36,455 bases of DNA from Collinsella sp. UBA6357 (GTDB lineage: Bacteria > Actinomycetota > Coriobacteriia > Coriobacteriales > Coriobacteriaceae): positions 48,465 through 84,919 of the forward strand of contig DJRP01000019.1 in NCBI GenBank assembly GCA_002437815.1, in the 5' to 3' direction. Under the pieces are notes generated by a model. The model worked only from the letters and a program-made list of their open reading frames with translations, made no database searches and was not told the DNA's origin. This document shows, one piece after another, positions 32,530 to 36,455 of the stretch; position 1 is the first letter of the stretch; every line of letters starts with the position of its first letter. The translations under genes and the position numbers were made by a program.

Positions 32530-33948
32530 ATGGCAGATTCCCAGACGAACGTCTCCGCGCCCGAGTTCAAGAGTGCCCACTTTATCGGCATCGGTGGTGC
32601 CGGCATGAGCGGCATCGCCCTCGTGCTGCACGAGCGCGGCTACGTCGTTACCGGCTCCGATCTCAAGACTTCCCGCTATATCCGTCAGCTCACCCGTGCC
32701 GGCGTGAAAGTCCACGTTGGGCACGAGGCCGCCACGATCGACGAGGTCAACCCCGATGTGGTCGTGGTCTCGACGGCGATTCCCGAATCCAACCCCGAGC
32801 TCGTGCGTGCCCGTGAGCTCGGTATTCCGGTGTGGCCGCGCGCCAAGATGCTCTCGGCTTTGGGACACGGCTACACCACCGTCGCCGTCGCTGGAACGCA
32901 CGGCAAGACCACGACCTCCTCGATGTGCGCCACCATGCTCGACCGTATGGGGCTCGATCCCAGCTTCTTGATCGGTGGTATCGTCGAGGGCTACGACACC
33001 AACGGCAAGAACGGTTCGGGTGACTATTTTGTCGCCGAGGCCGACGAGTCCGACAGCTCCTTTTTGTATCTTGATCCCGATGTGGTCGTCGTGACCAACG
33101 TCGAGGCGGACCACCTCGATCACTATTCGGGCATCGAGGAGATCGAGGCCACCTTCGCCAAGTTCATGGGCCTGGTGGGCGAGGACGGCACCGTCATCGT
33201 GTGCGGCGAGAACCCCCATCTGGTCGATCTTGCCCGCTCCACCGGCCGTCGCGTCCTGAGCTACGGTTTTGACGGTGCAAACGATGTGGTGTGCGAGCAG
33301 GCGTCGACCTCTGGCATCCAGAGCGACTTCAAGGTGCGCTTCGAAGATGGCTCGGAGTATGCCGTCGAGATCAAGAGCAACCCCGGTCGCCACAACATGC
33401 TCAACGCCACGGCCGTTCTGACTGTTGCTCGCGTGCTCGGGCTTGACGTTGACGCCGCGGCAAAGGCCCTGTCGAGCTTTGAGGGCGTGCGCCGCCGCTT
33501 CACGCACGTGGGCGACATCGACGGCGTGACCGTCGTCGACGATTACGGTCATCATCCCACCGAGATCAAGGCTACGCTCGCCGCTGCGTCCTCTCTGGGT
33601 TACCAGCATGTTGATGTCGTTTTCCAGCCGCATCGCTATTCGCGCCTTCAGGCCCTGTGCGACGATTTCGCCGACGCGTTCGCGGATGCCGATAAGCTGC
33701 TGCTGATCGATGTGTTCTCCGCCGGCGAGATGCCCATCCCTGGCGTTACGTCCAAGATGCTCGCCGACGCGGTGCGTGCCAAGCACCCGGAAAAGACGGT
33801 TGTCTACTGCTCGAGCCGCACGCAGCTTAACGAAGAACTGGAGCGCCTGGTGGGCGAGGGCGATCTGTTGCTCACTATGGGCGCGGGAGACGTCACGACC
33901 GTCGGCCCCGAGTTCATCGAGTATCTCGAAGCCAAGAAAAACGCCTAG
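32530..33948 (+). CDS. murC: UDP-N-acetylmuramate--L-alanine ligase
   Basis: MurC adds L-alanine to UDP-MurNAc, the first step of the stem peptide. The 472-residue protein shows FIGIGGAGMSGIALVL at the N-terminus, VVSTAIPESNPE, and the ATP loop GTHGKTTTSSM. EADESDSSFL, NVEADHLDHY, DDYGHHPTEIKATL and FQPHRYSR follow. An AAGGAG site lies ten bases before the ATG. The 81-base gap after murG is among the larger ones inside the cluster and contains CATAAT at 32502, without a convincing -35. Confidence 0.97.
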   Translation: MADSQTNVSAPEFKSAHFIGIGGAGMSGIALVLHERGYVVTGSDLKTSRYIRQLTRAGVKVHVGHEAATIDEVNPDVVVVSTAIPESNPELVRARELGIPVWPRAKMLSALGHGYTTVAVAGTHGKTTTSSMCATMLDRMGLDPSFLIGGIVEGYDTNGKNGSGDYFVAEADESDSSFLYLDPDVVVVTNVEADHLDHYSGIEEIEATFAKFMGLVGEDGTVIVCGENPHLVDLARSTGRRVLSYGFDGANDVVCEQASTSGIQSDFKVRFEDGSEYAVEIKSNPGRHNMLNATAVLTVARVLGLDVDAAAKALSSFEGVRRRFTHVGDIDGVTVVDDYGHHPTEIKATLAAASSLGYQHVDVVFQPHRYSRLQALCDDFADAFADADKLLLIDVFSAGEMPIPGVTSKMLADAVRAKHPEKTVVYCSSRTQLNEELERLVGEGDLLLTMGAGDVTTVGPEFIEYLEAKKNA

Positions 33949-33953
33949 GCGCC

Positions 33954-34868
33954 ATGGGACTGTTCAACGCCGTCATGGCGCTCTCCGGCATGGTGGACAC
34001 CGATGTCTCCGAGGACGAGCGTCTGGCACGTCATACGAGCTATCGCATCGGCGGCAAGGCAGACCTGTTTGTGACCTGCCACAGCTACCACGCGCTGCGT
34101 CGCGCCGTGACGGTGCTCGATCGCGAGAAGGTCCCCTGGGTCATTTTGGGCAAGGGATCCAATCTGCTGGTTGCGGACGCCGGATACCGCGGTGCCGTGC
34201 TGTCGCTGGGACGCGAGTTCCAGCGGACGCTCATCTCGGAGGACGGCTGCACGCTCACGGTGGGTGCCGGCGTCATGCTGGCGCGTCTGGTCAACGATTG
34301 CCTGTCGCGCGGGCTCTCCGGTCTGGAGTTTTGTGTCGGTATCCCCGGGTCGGTCGGGGGAGCCGTCTCCATGAACGCGGGAACGCGCACGGACTGGATC
34401 GGTTCGGTGATCGAGGACGTCGTGACGTTCGATCCCGCCTCGGGCGGTATCAAGCACTATGCCGGCGCCGATGTCACGTGGGGTTATCGCACCTGCGGTC
34501 TGCCGCGCAACGAGATCATCCTCGAGTGCGTGCTCAAGCTGGCACCGGAGCCCAAGGCCGATATTCGCGAACGGATGGAGCGTTACCTGGCTCGTCGCAA
34601 GCGTACGCAGCCTATGGGACGAGCCTCATGCGGTTCGGTATTTCGCAATCCCGAGGGCATGAGCGTGGGCAAGCTGATCGAGGACTGTGGATTGAAAGGT
34701 TTTTCGATCGGAGGCGCGGAGGTATCTCCCGTTCACGCTAACTTTATCGTCAATAACGGAACCGCAACGGCTGCCGACGTGCTGGCGGTCATCAAACATG
34801 TGCATGGAAAGGTGAGGGAGGCGTATGGCATCGAGCTCAGACCGGAAGTTAAATTCCTCGGCTTCTAG
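33954..34868 (+). CDS. murB: UDP-N-acetylenolpyruvoylglucosamine reductase
   Basis: MurB reduces enolpyruvyl-UDP-GlcNAc to UDP-MurNAc with NADPH and FAD. The 304-residue protein has the type II layout seen in Gram-positives: HTSYRIGGKADLFV, LGKGSNLLVADAG, FCVGIPGSVGGAVSMNAG, the catalytic Ser in RASCGSVFRNP, LIEDCGLKGFSIGGAEVS and HANFIVN. The end LRPEVKFLG is conserved, so the 44-base overlap with ftsQ is real. It starts five bases after murC. Confidence 0.96.
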   Translation: MGLFNAVMALSGMVDTDVSEDERLARHTSYRIGGKADLFVTCHSYHALRRAVTVLDREKVPWVILGKGSNLLVADAGYRGAVLSLGREFQRTLISEDGCTLTVGAGVMLARLVNDCLSRGLSGLEFCVGIPGSVGGAVSMNAGTRTDWIGSVIEDVVTFDPASGGIKHYAGADVTWGYRTCGLPRNEIILECVLKLAPEPKADIRERMERYLARRKRTQPMGRASCGSVFRNPEGMSVGKLIEDCGLKGFSIGGAEVSPVHANFIVNNGTATAADVLAVIKHVHGKVREAYGIELRPEVKFLGF

Positions 34869-36090
34869 AGCATCGAAACCTACCTTCCGTCGAGCCGGGG
34901 GGCAAGCGTCTTCGTCTTCCGCTCATCGCAATGCACCATCTTTCTCGTCATTGCCTGGCACCCGGGGCGCCAGGCCGGTTGCTCCGTTTGCTCGAAAGCC
35001 CGGTTCTAAATCCTTGATGTCGCCGGCTTCAAAAACCGTGAGGCCCGCGCCTCAACGTAAGCCGGCGGTTCCCCGCTCCACGACGAGCCGATCCGCATCC
35101 CGTCCTATCGTGTCCAAGACGGCGGGTTCTAAGATCGCGCATCCCGCGCAGACACTTGGCCAATCCAAACCGCGGTCCTTCACCGCGGTGCCCGTGTCGT
35201 CTCCGTCCGGTCCCGTCAAGAAGAAGCGGACGTTTGCGATGCCCCGGGTACTCACCTCGGCTGCATCGTCCATCTCCACGCCCAAGGGCATGGGCAAAAT
35301 CGTCGGCATCGTCGTGGGCGTGGTAGCGGTGCTTGTCATCGCTGCGCTGATCATAATCAATTCAGGGCTGTTTGCGGCCACGGACATCCAGATCAAAGGC
35401 AGCGAGCACGTCTCGCAGCACGATGCCCAGCAGCTGATCGATATCCCGGAGGGAACCTCGCTGTTCAACGTCGATACGGATGCCATCGTGGATAACCTCA
35501 AGCAGAATCCCTGGGTCTCGGGCGTGGATGTGGAACGACGCTATCCCCACACGTTGGTGGTCACGCCGACCGAGCGCAAGGTGCTCGCCATCGCCTATAT
35601 CACCTCCGATGAGCTTGTCTGGGCTATCGGGGACGACGACACGTGGATCGCCCCGCTTTCGACTACGGTTGATGTCGACGATCAGGGAAACATAGTCACC
35701 TCGGGGAAGAGTGCGAATACGCTTACCGGGCTCGACGCCGCTCTGGCACTCGCCAAGCACTACGGCGCCGTCCTTTTGACCGATGTCTCTGCCGATGTTG
35801 AGCCGGTTTCGGGCCAGGCAGTCTCTTCCAAGGTTGTCAAATGCGGTCTTGAGTATGCCCGTGGATTCTCCTCGGATTTTCTGTCCCAGGTAAAGGACAT
35901 TTCGATTCCTTCGGTCGAGGCGATCTCCGCCAACCTTACGTCGGGTGTCGAGGTGTCGCTCGGCGACGCCTCCGATATCGCCAAGAAGGAGCGCATCGTC
36001 ACCAAGCTTCTGAGCCAAGTCGAGGGTGTGACCTATATCAATGTGCGCTCGGCGGGCAATTACACGTTCCGCAACGCGCCGACGTCATAG
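34825..36090 (+). CDS. ftsQ: Cell division protein FtsQ/DivIB
   Basis: A bitopic divisome protein that scaffolds FtsL and the septal synthase. The 421 residues comprise a very long basic Ser/Pro/Arg/Lys-rich cytoplasmic tail (1 to about 155), one membrane segment (about 157-180), and an outer POTRA domain (about 184-255). A beta domain follows, with WVSGVDVERRYPHTLVVT and a late YINVRSAGNYTFR strand. The typical cytoplasmic tail is shorter. The ATG at 34825 lies inside the end of murB and follows GAGGGAGG closely. A Rho-independent terminator ends the unit, and ftsZ rather than ftsA follows. Confidence 0.93.
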   Translation: MASSSDRKLNSSASRASKPTFRRAGGQASSSSAHRNAPSFSSLPGTRGARPVAPFARKPGSKSLMSPASKTVRPAPQRKPAVPRSTTSRSASRPIVSKTAGSKIAHPAQTLGQSKPRSFTAVPVSSPSGPVKKKRTFAMPRVLTSAASSISTPKGMGKIVGIVVGVVAVLVIAALIIINSGLFAATDIQIKGSEHVSQHDAQQLIDIPEGTSLFNVDTDAIVDNLKQNPWVSGVDVERRYPHTLVVTPTERKVLAIAYITSDELVWAIGDDDTWIAPLSTTVDVDDQGNIVTSGKSANTLTGLDAALALAKHYGAVLLTDVSADVEPVSGQAVSSKVVKCGLEYARGFSSDFLSQVKDISIPSVEAISANLTSGVEVSLGDASDIAKKERIVTKLLSQVEGVTYINVRSAGNYTFRNAPTS

Positions 36091-36117
36091 GACCCCCGTT
36101 TGCGCATGCCGTGCATC

Positions 36118-36154
36118 AAAACGGCGCTCCCCGTTATCGCGGGGCGCCGTTTAT
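36118..36154 (+). terminator. Rho-independent terminator after ftsQ
   Basis: AAACGGCGCTCCCCG pairs with CGGGGCGCCGTTT with one wobble, next to TTTAT. It closes the mraZ-ftsQ unit, so ftsZ needs its own promoter. Confidence 0.85.
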
Positions 36155-36177
36155 CTGGATTGTTTGGGTTTAGACGG

Positions 36178-36206
36178 ACATTATTTGACGATAACGTTCA
36201 TAATGT
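36178..36206. promoter_or_regulatory. Long inverted repeat upstream of ftsZ
   Basis: ACATTATTTGACG (36178-36190) and CGTTCATAATGT (36195-36206) form an inverted repeat with one bulge around ATAA. It includes a TTGACG that resembles a -35, but no -10 lies at the right distance. A regulator site is more likely than a terminator. Confidence 0.4.
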
Positions 36207-36227
36207 GCAAACATAATACGGTTTACC

Positions 36228-36258
36228 TTTGCATTTACTTTCAAGTTGAAGGTTAATG
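36228..36258 (+). promoter_or_regulatory. Candidate ftsZ promoter with a MerR-like dyad in the spacer
   Basis: TTTGCA (36228-36233) and TTAATG (36253-36258) are 19 bases apart. The spacer holds ACTTTCAA-G-TTGAAGGT, an almost perfect dyad. Long 19-20 base spacers with such dyads are the hallmark of MerR-family promoters. Another possible -10, TATAAC, lies at 36286. Confidence 0.4.
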
Positions 36259-36310
36259 TCAGCAGGGGTCAACCCATGCTATCGCTATAACCTTTGTTCG
36301 GAGGACCGAC

Positions 36311-36455
36311 ATGCACGAGACAGAGATCAACAACTATCTTGCCGTCATCAAGGTGGTCGGCGTCGGCGGCGGCGGTACCAACGCGGTCAACCGTATGATC
36401 GAGGAGGGCATCCGCGGCGTCGAGTTCGTCGCGATCAACACCGATGCCCAGGCGC
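36311..36455 (+). CDS. ftsZ: Cell division protein FtsZ (5' part, cut by the window end)
   Basis: FtsZ is the tubulin-like GTPase that forms the division ring. Only the first 48 residues are here. They include the conserved IKVVGVGGGGTNAVNRMI nucleotide-binding start and VEFVAINTDAQA. The ATG follows a strong GGAGG site. It lies 220 bases after ftsQ, behind a terminator, with no ftsA between. Confidence 0.97.
   Translation, partial: MHETEINNYLAVIKVVGVGGGGTNAVNRMIEEGIRGVEFVAINTDAQA

Noticed and set aside
31072..33786. A 904-codon minus-strand open frame across ftsW, murG and murC
   Set aside because: Same explanation: antisense shadow of conserved genes caused by third-position GC bias.
36185..36217. 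TTGACG with CATAAT as the ftsZ promoter
   Set aside because: The spacing is 21 bases with CATAAT at 36212 and 8 with CATAAT at 36199, outside the normal range; the TTGACG is better explained as part of an inverted repeat.

Overview
The window is a GC-rich, gene-dense stretch of chromosome with no mobile elements, CRISPR array or RNA genes that I can see. Gene content and order point to a Gram-positive actinobacterium of the class Coriobacteriia, most likely Collinsella or a close relative. The reasons are an arginine deiminase locus, a division and cell wall (dcw) cluster in which ftsQ is followed directly by ftsZ without ftsA, and the general protein style. The genus is an inference, because no ribosomal RNA lies in the window.

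Left part (1-11192). pta reads leftwards and is divergent from a two-gene plus-strand pair: glf (UDP-galactopyranose mutase) and an overlapping family 2 glycosyltransferase. Then follow six minus-strand genes: an S58/DmpA-type peptidase with a basic amino acid/polyamine-type permease downstream of it, a DJ-1/PfpI protein overlapping maf, an RlmD-type iron-sulphur RNA methyltransferase, and polyphosphate kinase ppk1 with a long low-complexity C-terminal tail.

Middle part (11193-21545). A 586-base AT-rich divergent region separates ppk1 from the plus-strand arginine catabolism genes arcA (deiminase), arcB (ornithine carbamoyltransferase) and a YfcC-family transporter. It carries two mirror-image triple-repeat arrays that look like response-regulator sites. 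After the arc genes come a DUF4230 membrane protein, a DUF1846 protein, a small winged-helix protein, pyrG (CTP synthase) and xerD (tyrosine recombinase).

Right part (21546-36455). A 400-base regulatory region holds MraZ-type repeats, a LexA-like box and nested palindromes. It leads into the dcw cluster: mraZ, rsmH, ftsL-like, ftsI, murF, mraY, murD, ftsW, murG, murC, murB, ftsQ, a terminator, and the start of ftsZ, cut by the window edge. Together these genes make and flip-ready the peptidoglycan precursor (MurF to lipid I and II) and build the divisome. murE and ftsA are absent from their usual places. FtsL, FtsI, FtsW and FtsQ all carry long disordered tails predicted to be cytoplasmic.

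Most of the window is conserved core genome. The points I would look at again are regulatory (the paired arrays between ppk1 and arcA, the SOS-like and MraZ sites before mraZ, the dyads before ftsZ) and architectural (tails on PPK1 and the divisome proteins, the missing murE).
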